This document shows, in pieces, positions 28,580 to 40,226 of a stretch of 64,000 nt of DNA. The stretch spans positions 1-64,000 of the forward strand of contig JAIXYO010000072.1 of the NCBI GenBank assembly GCA_027490215.1, in the 5' to 3' direction. A model generated the notes under the pieces. The model had not been told where the DNA came from. It worked only from the letters and a program-made list of their open reading frames with translations, and ran no database searches. The position numbers and the translations under genes are program-made. This DNA comes from Rubrivivax sp. (GTDB taxonomy: Bacteria; Pseudomonadota; Gammaproteobacteria; Burkholderiales; Burkholderiaceae_C). Each line of letters opens with the position of its first letter. The stretch's first letter is position 1.

Positions 28580-28588
28580 TGTGGATAA
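28580..28588 (-). promoter_or_regulatory. Perfect DnaA box (TTATCCACA)
   Basis: An exact nine-base consensus DnaA box on the minus strand ends one base before the dnaA -35 element. Binding there would allow autoregulation of dnaA and could contribute to origin function. Confidence 0.8.
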
Positions 28589-28589
28589 C

Positions 28590-28618
28590 TTGCCTTTCGA
28601 TGCGCCATTTCGTATAGA
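28590..28618 (+). promoter_or_regulatory. Sigma-70-like promoter of dnaA
   Basis: TTGCCT at 28590-28595 and TATAGA at 28613-28618, spacer 17 bases. The inferred start near 28625 leaves a leader of about 27 bases before the dnaA ATG. Confidence 0.65.
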
Positions 28619-28651
28619 CTGAGCTGCCCCTGAAGCGCGGTTCTTCACACA

Positions 28652-30091
28652 ATGACCGAAGATCTTTGGCAGCGCGGTTGCGAGCGACTCGCAGCTGAAT
28701 TGCCTGAACAACAGTTCAACACCTGGATCCGCCCGCTTCAGGCCGCTGCAGTCGCCGACAGCGCCTCTGGGGTGGTGGCAAGCTTGCTGGTGCCCAACCG
28801 CTTCAAGCTCGATTGGATCCGCAATCAGTACGGTGGCCGCATCGAGGCGGTGCTGTCCGAACTGGCTGGCAAGCCGGTGCGTCTGGAGATCAATCTGGCG
28901 CCACGGGACGGCGCGGTCCGCGCAGCGCCGCTCAGCACGCCAGCCAGTCACGTAGTGGCAGCAAACGACGGATCGATTGCTTTCAAGCCTCGCGTCGCTG
29001 CGTCAGAGCCGCTGCTTGTGCCGGTCAATGGTGCAAATCACTCACCGTCTCCATCTGCCGCTGCGGTGTCACGTCACAGGCTCAACCTTGGACTGACCTT
29101 CTCGAACCTGGTGCCGGGCCGCGCCAATCAGATGGCGCGCACTGCGGCCTTGCATGTGGCGGGTGCGCCGGGTCAGATGTACAACCCGCTGTTCATCTAC
29201 GGCGGTGTCGGCCTGGGCAAGACGCACCTGATGAATGCCGTGGGCAATGCCCTGCTCTCCGACCGGCCCGATGCGCGTGTGCTGTATCTCCACGCCGAGC
29301 AGTTCATCACCGACGTCGTCAAGAACTACCAGCGCAAGACCTTCGATGAACTGAAGGCCAAGTACCACTCACTCGATCTGCTGCTGATCGACGATGTGCA
29401 GTTCTTCGCCGGTAAGGAACGCACGCAGGAAGAGTTCTTCAACGCCTTCGAAGCGTTGCTGGCCAAGAAGGCGCACATCATCATGACCAGCGACACCTAC
29501 CCGAAGGGTCTTGTGGACATCGACGAGCGGCTTACCTCACGATTCGACGCCGGCCTCACGGTGGCCATCGAGCCGCCTGAGCTGGAAATGCGGGTCGCGA
29601 TCCTGATGAAGAAGGCCGAGGCCGAGGGCACGCCCATGCCGGAAGACGTGGCCTTCTTCGTGGCGAAGAACGTGCGCGCCAATGTGCGGGAGCTCGAAGG
29701 CGCGTTGCGCAAGATCCTGGCGTATTCGCGCTTCAGCCAGAAGGACATCAGCATCGCCTTGGCTCGCGACGCGTTGAAGGATCTGCTGTCGATCCAGAAC
29801 CGACAGATCGGGGTCGAGAACATCCAGAAGACAGTGGCTGATTTCTACAAGATCAAGATCGCCGACATGTACTCAAAGAAGCGGCCCGCGAGCATCGCTA
29901 GGCCGCGCCAGATCGCGATGTATCTCGCCAAGGAAATGACGCAGAAGAGCCTGCCTGAAATTGGGGAGCTTTTCGGGGGGCGGGATCACACCACCGTGCT
30001 GCATGCGGTTCGCAAGATCTCGGCCGAGCGGCAGAAGAACCCCGAGCTGAACCAGCAGCTGCATGTGCTGGAACAGACGCTGAAAGGTTGA
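28652..30091 (+). CDS. dnaA: Chromosomal replication initiator DnaA
   Basis: AAA+ initiator that binds DnaA boxes and melts the origin. The 479-residue protein has domain I ([22 protein letters not shown]), a variable linker to about residue 145, the ATPase domain (P-loop [16 protein letters not shown], Walker [11 protein letters not shown]) and domain IV with the DNA-binding signature [14 protein letters not shown] and [11 protein letters not shown]. dnaN and gyrB follow on the same strand. Confidence 0.98.
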   Translation: MTEDLWQRGCERLAAELPEQQFNTWIRPLQAAAVADSASGVVASLLVPNRFKLDWIRNQYGGRIEAVLSELAGKPVRLEINLAPRDGAVRAAPLSTPASHVVAANDGSIAFKPRVAASEPLLVPVNGANHSPSPSAAAVSRHRLNLGLTFSNLVPGRANQMARTAALHVAGAPGQMYNPLFIYGGVGLGKTHLMNAVGNALLSDRPDARVLYLHAEQFITDVVKNYQRKTFDELKAKYHSLDLLLIDDVQFFAGKERTQEEFFNAFEALLAKKAHIIMTSDTYPKGLVDIDERLTSRFDAGLTVAIEPPELEMRVAILMKKAEAEGTPMPEDVAFFVAKNVRANVRELEGALRKILAYSRFSQKDISIALARDALKDLLSIQNRQIGVENIQKTVADFYKIKIADMYSKKRPASIARPRQIAMYLAKEMTQKSLPEIGELFGGRDHTTVLHAVRKISAERQKNPELNQQLHVLEQTLKG

Positions 30092-30318
30092 CCCTTTGAA
30101 CTTCTGTCAAGGCACAACACTGGGGACAACTTCGGCACAAGAAGAGGTTGTCCACAGCGGAAGTCGAAATCGAAAAGTTGTTGCGTCTGACTCCCGCAGA
30201 TCGAAGTCGACAGCGCACAGGGTTGACCCATCGCTAAATGGTTGATATCAAGGAAGAAAATGAGGTTGTGCACAGAAAGTGGCGACCCCTACTACTACGG
30301 CTAATTTGAGAGGCTCAC
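30092..30318. other. dnaA-dnaN spacer with DnaA-box-like sites (candidate oriC)
   Basis: Within 227 bases there are TTGTCCACA at 30148-30156 (one mismatch to consensus), TTGTGCACA at 30266-30274 (two mismatches) and TGGGGACAA at 30121-30129 on the other strand (two mismatches). The sequence is visibly less GC-rich than its flanks. A ribosome binding site (GAGG) precedes dnaN. Origin function is inferred from location and boxes. Confidence 0.5.
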
Positions 30319-31437
30319 ATGATTGTCTTGAAGACGGCGCAGGAAAAATTGCTGAGTGCACTTCAGTCGGTATCGGGCATCGTCGAGCGCCGACACACCT
30401 TGCCGATCCTGGCCAACGTATTGCTACGCAAGAACGGTGGTGAGATCGAGTTCACCACCTCGGACCTTGAGATCCAGGTGCGCACGCGCGATAGCTTCGA
30501 CGGTGATGCGGCGAGCTTCTCGACCACCGTCGGAGCGCGCAAGCTGATCGACATCCTGCGATCCTTGCCAGCCGATCAGGTGGTCACTCTCAGCGCCAAT
30601 CAGAACAAACTGACCTTGCAAGGCGGCAAGAGCCGATTCACCTTGCAGACCATGCCCAGCGATGACTTCCCGCTGGTGCAGGAAGCAGCAGACTTCGGCC
30701 CAGCCTTCAAGGTGCCGCAAGCCACGCTGAAGAACCTGATCAACCAGGTGCACTTTGCGATGGCGGTGCATGACATCCGCTACTACCTCAACGGCATCCT
30801 GTTCGTCGCCGAAGGCAAGACGCTGACATTGGTCGCGACCGACGGTCACCGTTTGGCATTGGCTTACGCCACGCTCGAAACCGAGATCCCGAAACAGGAA
30901 GTGATCCTGCCGCGCAAGACAGTGCTTGAACTGCAGCGCCTGCTGAAGGACGACAAGGCTAACGAAGACAGCACCATCGAATTGCGCTTCGCCGGTAACC
31001 AGGCCAAGTTCAGCTTCAGCGGCATGGAGTTCGTTACCAAGCTGGTCGAGGGCAAGTTCCCGGACTACAACCGTGTGATCCCGAAGAATCACAAGAACCA
31101 CATCACGCTGGGCCGTGCGCCTTTGCTCTCCAGCTTGCAGCGCGCGGCCATCCTGACCAGCGAAAAGTTCAAGGGTGTACGAGTCAACATCGAGCCGGGC
31201 ACCTTGCGCATCGCTTCGAGCAATGCCGAGCAGGAAGAGGCCAAGGAAGAGATTGAGATCGACTACGGCGGTGACACCATCGAGATTGGCTTCAACGTGA
31301 CCTACCTGATGGACGCGCTGTCCAACATGAGCGCCGAGATGATCAAGCTCGAGCTGCAAGACACCAATTCCAGCGTGTTGATCACCGTGCCCGAACAGGC
31401 TGGTTTCAAGTACGTCGTGATGCCGATGCGAATCTGA
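30319..31437 (+). CDS. dnaN: DNA polymerase III beta sliding clamp
   Basis: Ring-shaped processivity clamp of 372 residues with three repeated domains. The N terminus MIVLKTAQEKLLSALQSVSG, the LVATDGHRLALA segment and the C-terminal YVVMPMRI are standard. GAGG six bases ahead of the ATG is the ribosome binding site. It lies between dnaA and gyrB; recF is absent, as is usual in this order. Confidence 0.98.
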   Translation: MIVLKTAQEKLLSALQSVSGIVERRHTLPILANVLLRKNGGEIEFTTSDLEIQVRTRDSFDGDAASFSTTVGARKLIDILRSLPADQVVTLSANQNKLTLQGGKSRFTLQTMPSDDFPLVQEAADFGPAFKVPQATLKNLINQVHFAMAVHDIRYYLNGILFVAEGKTLTLVATDGHRLALAYATLETEIPKQEVILPRKTVLELQRLLKDDKANEDSTIELRFAGNQAKFSFSGMEFVTKLVEGKFPDYNRVIPKNHKNHITLGRAPLLSSLQRAAILTSEKFKGVRVNIEPGTLRIASSNAEQEEAKEEIEIDYGGDTIEIGFNVTYLMDALSNMSAEMIKLELQDTNSSVLITVPEQAGFKYVVMPMRI

Positions 31438-31520
31438 TCGATTGCTGGCCTGTACCCAGTTTTACCCAGAGTTTTTGAAGGGCCGCCCTGCATCCGCAGT
31501 CGGCCAAACCGTGAGTTTGA

Positions 31521-34067
<2,547 letters not shown>

Positions 34068-34130
34068 TCTCGGCGGGCAAACCCGGCGCCCCGGACCGGC
34101 GCGATTGAGCGTTCAGAAGGGGAGACAGCG

Positions 34131-36917
34131 TTGGCCAACCCGGAACAGCAGGCACGAGTGGAAATCGATCGGCTGCTGCAGGCAGCCGGTTGGGCCGTGC
34201 AGGACATCGCTGACGTCCATCTGCATGCAGCGCGGGGCGTGGCCATCCGTGAATTTCCGTTGAACCCGGGCCACGGCTTTGCGGACTACCTGCTCTACGT
34301 GGATGGCAAGGCCTGCGGCGTGATCGAAGCCAAGAAGCCCGGCACCACGCTCACCGGCGTCGAGATCCAGTCCGCCCACTACCTGCAAGGCCTGCCCGCC
34401 GGGCTGCCGGCCTGGCGCCGGCCCTTGCCGTTTGCCTACGAATCCACAGGCATCGAAACCCACTTCACCAACGGCCTCGACCCCGCGCCGCGCGCACGCA
34501 ATGTGTTCGCCTTCCACCGGCCCGAGATGCTGGCTGAATGGCTGCAGGCGATTCCTGTGGCCACGGTGCTCACCACTGACGGCGCCGCTCCACGGGCTGA
34601 AGCACAGGCGCCACCGGCGACCTTTCTGGCCCGCCTGCAATCCATGCCCGAGCTCGTCACGGAGTGGGGCGACTTCAAGCTCTGGCCGGCGCAGATCACC
34701 GCCATTCGTAACCTCGAAGCCAGCCTGGCGCAGAACAAGCCCCGCGCGCTGATCCAGATGGCCACCGGCAGCGGCAAGACCTTCACCGCCATCGGCTTCA
34801 TCTACCGCCTGATCAAGTTTGCCGGTGCACGGCGCGTGCTGTTTCTGGTCGACCGTGGCAACCTCGGCCGGCAGGCCAAGAAAGAGTTCGACGCCTACGT
34901 CTCGCCCTACAACAACTACAAGTTTGGCGAGGAATACATCGTCCAGCACCTGCAGGGCAACACGCTCGACACCACCGCGCGGGTGACCATCAGCACCATC
35001 CAGCGCATGTTCAGCATGCTCAAGGGCCGCGAGCTGGCCGCAGAAGACGACGAGCACAGCACCGAAGACATCGAAAACCTGTTCAGGCAGCCCGAGCCCA
35101 TCGACTACAACCCCGCCTTCCCGATCGAGACCTTCGACCTCATCGTCACCGACGAAGCCCACCGCAGCATCTACAAGCTGTGGCGGCAAGTGCTCGAGTA
35201 CTTCGACGCGCACCTGATCGGCCTGACTGCCACGCCCAACAAGCAGACCTTCGGCTTCTTCAACCAGAACCTTGTGATGGAGTACGGCCACGAGCAGGCC
35301 GTGGCCGACGGCGTGAACGTCAACTACGACGTCTACCGCATCAAGACCGAAGTCACCGAAGGCGGGGCCAAGGTGGAAGCCGGCTACTGGCTCGAAGTGC
35401 GCGACAAAGCCACCCGCGCGCGGCGCGACTGGCAGCTCGACGACGACTTCGACTACGCGCCCGACGAGCTGGACCGCACGGTGCAAACGCCCGACCAGAT
35501 CCGCACCATCGCCCGCACACTGCGCGACAACTGGAAGCGCGACCTGTTCCCGCAGCGGCAGGAATTGCCGAAGACCCTGGTGTTTGCCAAGGACGACAAC
35601 CACGCCGAGACCATCGTTCAGATCCTGCGCGAGGAGTTCGGCCGAGGCAATGAATTCGCGCAGAAGATCACCTACAGAACCACGGGCGCCAAGCCCGAAG
35701 ACCTGATCAAGGCCTTTCGCACCAGCTACTACCCGCGCGTGGCCGTCACCGTCGACATGATCGCGACCGGCACCGACATCAAGCCGGTGGAGATCGTCGT
35801 CTTCATGCGCAGCGTGAAGAGCCGCAGCTTCTTCGAGCAGATGAAGGGCCGCGGTGTGCGCGTGGTGAAAGACGACGACCTGCGCGGCGTGAACCCCGGC
35901 GAAGGCGTGCACAAGGACCACTTCGTCATCGTCGATTGCGTGGGCGTGTGCGAGCGCGACAAGACCGACAGCCGCCCGATGGACCAGAAGAAGACGGTGC
36001 CCTTCGACAAGCTGCTGCAGGCCGTGAGCCTGGGCAATGTGGAAGAAGAGGTTCTCTCCAGCGTGGCGGTGCGCCTGTCACGCCTGGACGCGCAGCTGAG
36101 CGACACCGAGCGCAAGAAGGTGCGAGAGGCCAGCGGCGGCCTCGACGTGAAGCAGATCACCAGCGGCATCGTGCAGGCCTTGAACCCGGCCGAAGACCGT
36201 AGCCCGCAGGAAGCCGATGCCGCGCTGCGTCAGGCCGTCAAGCCACTTGCCGACCCGGCGCTGCGTGCGCTGCTGCTGGGCCTGAAGGCCAGCAAGGAGC
36301 TGGTCATCGACACCGTCACGCAAGACCGCGTGCTTGAAGCCGGCTTCAGCGAGGCCGCCCGCGAGCGCGCCCAGGGCATCGTGAATAGCTTCGAGGCCTT
36401 CATCGCCCAGCACAAGGACGAGATCACCGCGCTGCAGATTTTGTACAGCCGCCCGACCAAGGCACCACTGAGCTTCGACGACATCAAGGCCCTGGCCGAC
36501 GCACTGCACGCGCCGCCGCACCTGCTGGACGAAGGCACGCTGTGGCAGGCCTACGCCGCGCTGGACAAGAGCAAGGTGAAAGGCGCCAGCCGCCAGCGCA
36601 TCCTGACCGACCTGGTGAGCCTGGTGCGCTTTGCGATGCAGCAGGACAACGAGCTGGTGCCCTACCCCGAGCGCGTGGCCGCCAACTTCAAGGCCTGGCT
36701 GGCGCAGCAGGAATCAGCGGGCAAGGCCTTCACCACAGAGCAGCAGCAGTGGCTGGAAATGATCCGCGACCACATCGCGGCCAGCCTGGGGCTGGAGATC
36801 GACGACTTCGATCTGCCGCCGTTCAGCCAGCAGGGCGGGCTGGGGCGGGTGCATCAGTTATTTGGCGCGGAGTTGCCGAAGGTGATTGAAGCGTTGAATC
36901 GGGAGTTGGTGGCGTGA
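34131..36917 (+). CDS. hsdR: Type I restriction enzyme, R subunit (EcoEI-like)
   Basis: Motor and nuclease subunit of a type I restriction system, 928 residues. The N-terminal nuclease domain shows the PD-ExK-like pattern (Asp52 in FADYLLY, EAK at 66-68). The helicase follows with Walker A MATGSGKTFTA near residue 210, a DEAH box near 340 and motif VI QMKGRGVRV near 570. The C-terminal third resembles the EcoEI R C-terminal domain. The start is TTG with AGGGGAG about eight bases upstream. The stop overlaps the hsdS GTG start (GTGA), so R and S are coupled. Confidence 0.95.
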   Translation: MANPEQQARVEIDRLLQAAGWAVQDIADVHLHAARGVAIREFPLNPGHGFADYLLYVDGKACGVIEAKKPGTTLTGVEIQSAHYLQGLPAGLPAWRRPLPFAYESTGIETHFTNGLDPAPRARNVFAFHRPEMLAEWLQAIPVATVLTTDGAAPRAEAQAPPATFLARLQSMPELVTEWGDFKLWPAQITAIRNLEASLAQNKPRALIQMATGSGKTFTAIGFIYRLIKFAGARRVLFLVDRGNLGRQAKKEFDAYVSPYNNYKFGEEYIVQHLQGNTLDTTARVTISTIQRMFSMLKGRELAAEDDEHSTEDIENLFRQPEPIDYNPAFPIETFDLIVTDEAHRSIYKLWRQVLEYFDAHLIGLTATPNKQTFGFFNQNLVMEYGHEQAVADGVNVNYDVYRIKTEVTEGGAKVEAGYWLEVRDKATRARRDWQLDDDFDYAPDELDRTVQTPDQIRTIARTLRDNWKRDLFPQRQELPKTLVFAKDDNHAETIVQILREEFGRGNEFAQKITYRTTGAKPEDLIKAFRTSYYPRVAVTVDMIATGTDIKPVEIVVFMRSVKSRSFFEQMKGRGVRVVKDDDLRGVNPGEGVHKDHFVIVDCVGVCERDKTDSRPMDQKKTVPFDKLLQAVSLGNVEEEVLSSVAVRLSRLDAQLSDTERKKVREASGGLDVKQITSGIVQALNPAEDRSPQEADAALRQAVKPLADPALRALLLGLKASKELVIDTVTQDRVLEAGFSEAARERAQGIVNSFEAFIAQHKDEITALQILYSRPTKAPLSFDDIKALADALHAPPHLLDEGTLWQAYAALDKSKVKGASRQRILTDLVSLVRFAMQQDNELVPYPERVAANFKAWLAQQESAGKAFTTEQQQWLEMIRDHIAASLGLEIDDFDLPPFSQQGGLGRVHQLFGAELPKVIEALNRELVA

Positions 36918-38185
36918 AAGCCCCAGTGGAGTTTGATGATCTAGATGAGCTCCCTCCCGGATGGGCGTGGAAGCCGCTGCAAGACCTATCCGATGACCCT
37001 AGTCAAGACATCGTCGATGGGCCGTTTGGGTCGAACCTCAAGGCATCGGAATACGTGGACGAAGGCGCGCCAATTGCTCGACTGCAAAACATCTCGCGCA
37101 ATCAGTTCTTGGACAAGAGCATCCGTTGCGTGACGCATGAAAAAGCGCAAGAGCTGGCACGACATGGCTTCAGCGTTGGAGACATACTCCTTACAAAGCT
37201 GGGCGATCCGCTTGGCAAAGCGTGCATCGTTCCCGCTGCTATTGGTAGCGGAGTCATCGTTGCCGACCTTGTAAGAATCAGGCCGAGTGCCGGGCTTGTT
37301 GATACGCGCTATCTGACGTACGCGATCAATTCGCCGGCAGTTATACGGAACCTCGAGCGTCATACAAAAGGAACGACCAGGCCACGCGTCAATTTGAACG
37401 TGGTGCGGCAGCTGCCCATTCCCGTCGCACCGCGCGAACATCAAGGTGAGGTTGTCGCCGAGATCGAAAAGCAGTTCTCCCGCCTCGACGAAGCCGTCGC
37501 CAACCTCCAGCGCGTCAAGGCCAATCTGAGGCGATACCGGTCATCGGTTCTCGTCGAAGCGTTTACCCATAAATCGAAGCGCTGGGAATGGGCCCCATAC
37601 GACGAAGTAGGCGAGGTGACGACGGGCTTCACGCCACCAACAGATGAGGCGTCTAACTTCGGTGGTGACCTGCCGTTCTTCAAGCCCACCGACCTGGATG
37701 CGGGCGACAACGTCAGAACGGCACGTGAGTACCTTTCGGAGCGCGGAATCTCCAAGGGGCGACGCTTACGGGCCGGCTCGGTGCTCGTGACCTGCATCGG
37801 CGCGACGATCGGAAAGACCGGTCTCGCCGTTGTCGATTGCGCGACCAATCAGCAGATCAATGCTGTCTCTCCACACGAAGGCATTGCCGATTCGCGCTTT
37901 GTCTATTGGTGGACCGTGAGCCCGTCCGGCCAGCGGCAGATTCTTGAGAACGCTTCGGCCACGACGCTGCCGATCATCAACAAGTCAAAGTTCTCTGCGC
38001 TTCTGGTGCCGCTGCCACCTCTGGCCGAACAGCGAAGCATCGTCGCCGAAGTCGACCGCCGCCTCTCGATCGTCCGTGGCGTCGAGGCCGAGGTGGATAC
38101 CAATCTGAAGCGCACGCAGGCATTAAGGCAAGCTGTACTTGCTCGAGCTTTCTCAGGGAGCCTCAATGGCTTGGACCGAACCTAG
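36914..38185 (+). CDS. hsdS: Type I restriction-modification specificity subunit
   Basis: DNA-recognition subunit of 423 residues with the normal two-half layout: target recognition domain 1 (about residues 10-175), conserved helix 1 (VVAEIEKQFSRLDEAVANL), target recognition domain 2 (about 215-370) and conserved helix 2 (RSIVAEVDRRLSIVRGVEAE). Start GTG overlaps hsdR. Base composition and codon use are clearly more AT-rich than in hsdR, as expected for exchanged specificity domains. The next gene starts inside its last seven codons. Target sequence cannot be predicted. Confidence 0.93.
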   Translation: MKAPVEFDDLDELPPGWAWKPLQDLSDDPSQDIVDGPFGSNLKASEYVDEGAPIARLQNISRNQFLDKSIRCVTHEKAQELARHGFSVGDILLTKLGDPLGKACIVPAAIGSGVIVADLVRIRPSAGLVDTRYLTYAINSPAVIRNLERHTKGTTRPRVNLNVVRQLPIPVAPREHQGEVVAEIEKQFSRLDEAVANLQRVKANLRRYRSSVLVEAFTHKSKRWEWAPYDEVGEVTTGFTPPTDEASNFGGDLPFFKPTDLDAGDNVRTAREYLSERGISKGRRLRAGSVLVTCIGATIGKTGLAVVDCATNQQINAVSPHEGIADSRFVYWWTVSPSGQRQILENASATTLPIINKSKFSALLVPLPPLAEQRSIVAEVDRRLSIVRGVEAEVDTNLKRTQALRQAVLARAFSGSLNGLDRT

Positions 38186-39281
38186 GTTTACCCGAAGGCA
38201 GGTAGATCATGCCGCGGCATTGTTGGCTGCAGGGAAGTCGATTTCTGAGTTTCAGAGCGACCACGCACGGGAGGTGATTGGCAATTGGCGAGCGGCTCAT
38301 GCGTTCCCTCTCAACACATTGCAGATGGGGCTGCGGCGATCTGCCCAGAAGATCCAGTCGAGTGCACTGATCGCGCAGCGGTTGAAGCGCCTACCCACGA
38401 TGCTTGACAAGCTGCGCCGGATGCCAAAGACGACGCTTTCGCGCTTTCAAGATATCGGGGGATGTCGCGCAGTTATGGCGTCGATCGGCCAAGTCACTCA
38501 ACTGAGAGATGCGTACAGGCGTAGTCGCATGAAGCATCAATTGGTACGTGAAAGGGACTACCTGGTTAGTCCACGTGAGTCAGGCTACCGCTGCGTCCAC
38601 CTGGTCTACCGCTATGTTGGCCGCGATGGAAGCGCGTATGACGGGCTTCAGATCGAGATTCAGATCAGAACGAGATTGCAGCACGCGTGGGCGACCGCGG
38701 TGGAGACGGTAGGAACGTTGCTTGATCAGTCCTTGAAGTCAAGCGAAGGGTCGTCGGACTGGCTTCGATTCTTTGCTCTCGTGAGTTCGGCGTTCGCGTT
38801 CATGGAACGCACCCCACCGGTGCCCAACACGCCAACCAATCCATCGACGCTGCGTGCCGAGATTCAGCGACTTCAAACAAAGTTGAAGGTTAGGGAGACT
38901 CTGGACACTTACCGTCACGCACTTCAGGCGACGGAACAGAAGGGAGTGAATGACTCGACCCTGTTCTTGCTTTCGCTGGACCCTTTGGGCAAAAGATTGG
39001 CAGTGTTGGCTTTCAAGGCAACCGCGGTAAGCGCAGCCACTGAGGCTTATGCCTCGGAAGAGAAGCGCCTTGCTGAACAAGTTGGCGCACAAGTCGTTCT
39101 CGTGGGTGCGCACTCGTTGTCGAGTCTCAGGAAAGCGTATCCCAACTACTTCTTGGATACGGAGAGCTTTCTCAGGCAGCTCGATCGAGCACTTCGGTAC
39201 CTTGCGACCGCAACCGCGTGGCCGAAATTAGTCGTTGGAGGCGCGGCTCCAGCCAGTTCAGGACAGCGGACGCTGTTCTAG
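38166..39281 (+). CDS. RelA/SpoT-domain nucleotide synthetase, candidate toxic small alarmone synthetase
   Basis: A 371-residue protein with a stand-alone RelA/SpoT synthetase domain (about residues 60-185) and no HD hydrolase, TGS or ACT domain. Family catalytic positions appear intact: DIGGCRA with Asp96, the DYLVSP and SGYRCVH segments with Tyr141, and EIQIRT with Glu164 followed by LQHAW. About 185 C-terminal residues match nothing I recognise. The ATG at 38166 lies inside the hsdS 3' end (20-base overlap) behind AGGGAG, so it is translated with the restriction genes. Related proteins make (p)ppGpp or ppApp, or pyrophosphorylate tRNA 3' ends as growth-arrest toxins; which applies is unknown. 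Codon use is AT-rich like hsdS. Confidence 0.8.
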   Translation: MAWTEPRFTRRQVDHAAALLAAGKSISEFQSDHAREVIGNWRAAHAFPLNTLQMGLRRSAQKIQSSALIAQRLKRLPTMLDKLRRMPKTTLSRFQDIGGCRAVMASIGQVTQLRDAYRRSRMKHQLVRERDYLVSPRESGYRCVHLVYRYVGRDGSAYDGLQIEIQIRTRLQHAWATAVETVGTLLDQSLKSSEGSSDWLRFFALVSSAFAFMERTPPVPNTPTNPSTLRAEIQRLQTKLKVRETLDTYRHALQATEQKGVNDSTLFLLSLDPLGKRLAVLAFKATAVSAATEAYASEEKRLAEQVGAQVVLVGAHSLSSLRKAYPNYFLDTESFLRQLDRALRYLATATAWPKLVVGGAAPASSGQRTLF

Positions 39282-39307
39282 CCCGGCTATGCAACGCTAG
39301 CAACGAG

Positions 39308-40171
39308 ATGAGCACACCCTTCTCCCTCCGCATCTTCGTAGCCGACGGCGACCCCGACGGCCTGCGCGTCGTCGAGCGCTCCAACTGGATCGGCAAGGCG
39401 TTGGTGTTCCCGCGCGCCTTGCTGCCCAAGGTGAAGCAGCGCGACGAGCTGGGCCAGACCGGCGTCTACCTGCTGCTCGGCCCGCGCGACGATGGTGAGG
39501 GCGAGAAGCTCTACATCGGCGAGGGCGACCCCATCCGCCCACGGCTTGAGGCGCACTACGCGCAGAAGGATTTCTGGACCCGTGCGGTGTGCTTCGTGGC
39601 CGCGCCGGGGCAGTTGAACAAGGCGCATGTGCAGTTTCTGGAGGCGAACCTGGTGCGCCTGGCCAAGGCCGCCAAGCGCATGCCGCTGGACAACGGCAAC
39701 GCACCCGCCGAGCCCACGTTGAGCGAGGCCGACCGCGCCGACATGCTGGTTTTCCTGGCCAACATGCTGGGCATGCTGCCGGTGCTGGGCGTGCAGGCTT
39801 TCGAGCAGGCCCCGCCCGCCGCCCCGGCCGCCGCCCCGCTGCTCACGTGCAAGGGCAAGGGCGTGCTGGCCACGGGCTTTGAGTCCAGCCAGGGCTTCGT
39901 GGTGAAGGCGGGCTCGCACGCGGTGCCCGATGCGGTGCCGTCGATGCAGCAGCATGTGCGCGGCATGTTCGATCTGCGGCAGGAGCTGATCGGCAACGGC
40001 GTGTTGGCGGCTGAAGGGGGCGGCTACCGCTTCACGCAGGACTACGTGTTCACCTCGCCCTCCACCGCCGCCGCCGTGGTGCTGGGCCGCAGCGCCAACG
40101 GTCGCATCGAGTGGAAGGATTCGCAGGGGCGGACGTTGAAGGAGTTGCAGGAGCGGGAGGCGGAGGGTTGA
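39308..40171 (+). CDS. GIY-YIG nuclease-family protein with C-terminal DUF4357-like domain
   Basis: A 287-residue protein with a GIY-YIG core: GVYLLLG (52-58), LYIGEGD (68-74), Arg79 and Glu112 in FLEANLV. The C terminus (about 225-280) resembles DUF4357, ending STAAAVVLGRSANGRIEWKD. Such proteins frequently accompany restriction-modification genes, but their activity there is not established. The tyrosines of the name motif are GVY and LYI, so the core looks functional. The start at 39308 gives MSTPFSLRIFV. GC content returns to the high chromosomal level here, unlike the two genes upstream. Confidence 0.8.
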   Translation: MSTPFSLRIFVADGDPDGLRVVERSNWIGKALVFPRALLPKVKQRDELGQTGVYLLLGPRDDGEGEKLYIGEGDPIRPRLEAHYAQKDFWTRAVCFVAAPGQLNKAHVQFLEANLVRLAKAAKRMPLDNGNAPAEPTLSEADRADMLVFLANMLGMLPVLGVQAFEQAPPAAPAAAPLLTCKGKGVLATGFESSQGFVVKAGSHAVPDAVPSMQQHVRGMFDLRQELIGNGVLAAEGGGYRFTQDYVFTSPSTAAAVVLGRSANGRIEWKDSQGRTLKELQEREAEG

Positions 40172-40186
40172 TGGCGATGCTGGTCG

Positions 40187-40226
40187 TTCTCAGAATGGCT
40201 TCATTTGAAGCAAGTTTTGCTACATG
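40187..40226 (+). promoter_or_regulatory. Promoter/operator element, copy 1
   Basis: First copy of a 40-base element ending in an ATG. It contains TTCTCA and CAAGTT spaced 18 bases apart like -35 and -10 boxes, and an imperfect dyad TGAAGC-N7-GCTACA at 40206-40224. The second copy is at 41242-41281; about 31 of 40 positions match. Confidence 0.55.

Larger units (their letters stand above)
28326..28651. other. rpmH-dnaA divergent spacer, part of the candidate origin region
   Basis: This 326-base gene-free stretch holds the rpmH promoter and leader on the left and the dnaA promoter with a perfect DnaA box on the right. Only one perfect DnaA box is visible, so the spacer alone is a weak origin; with the dnaA-dnaN spacer it forms the best oriC candidate in the window. 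Confidence 0.5.
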
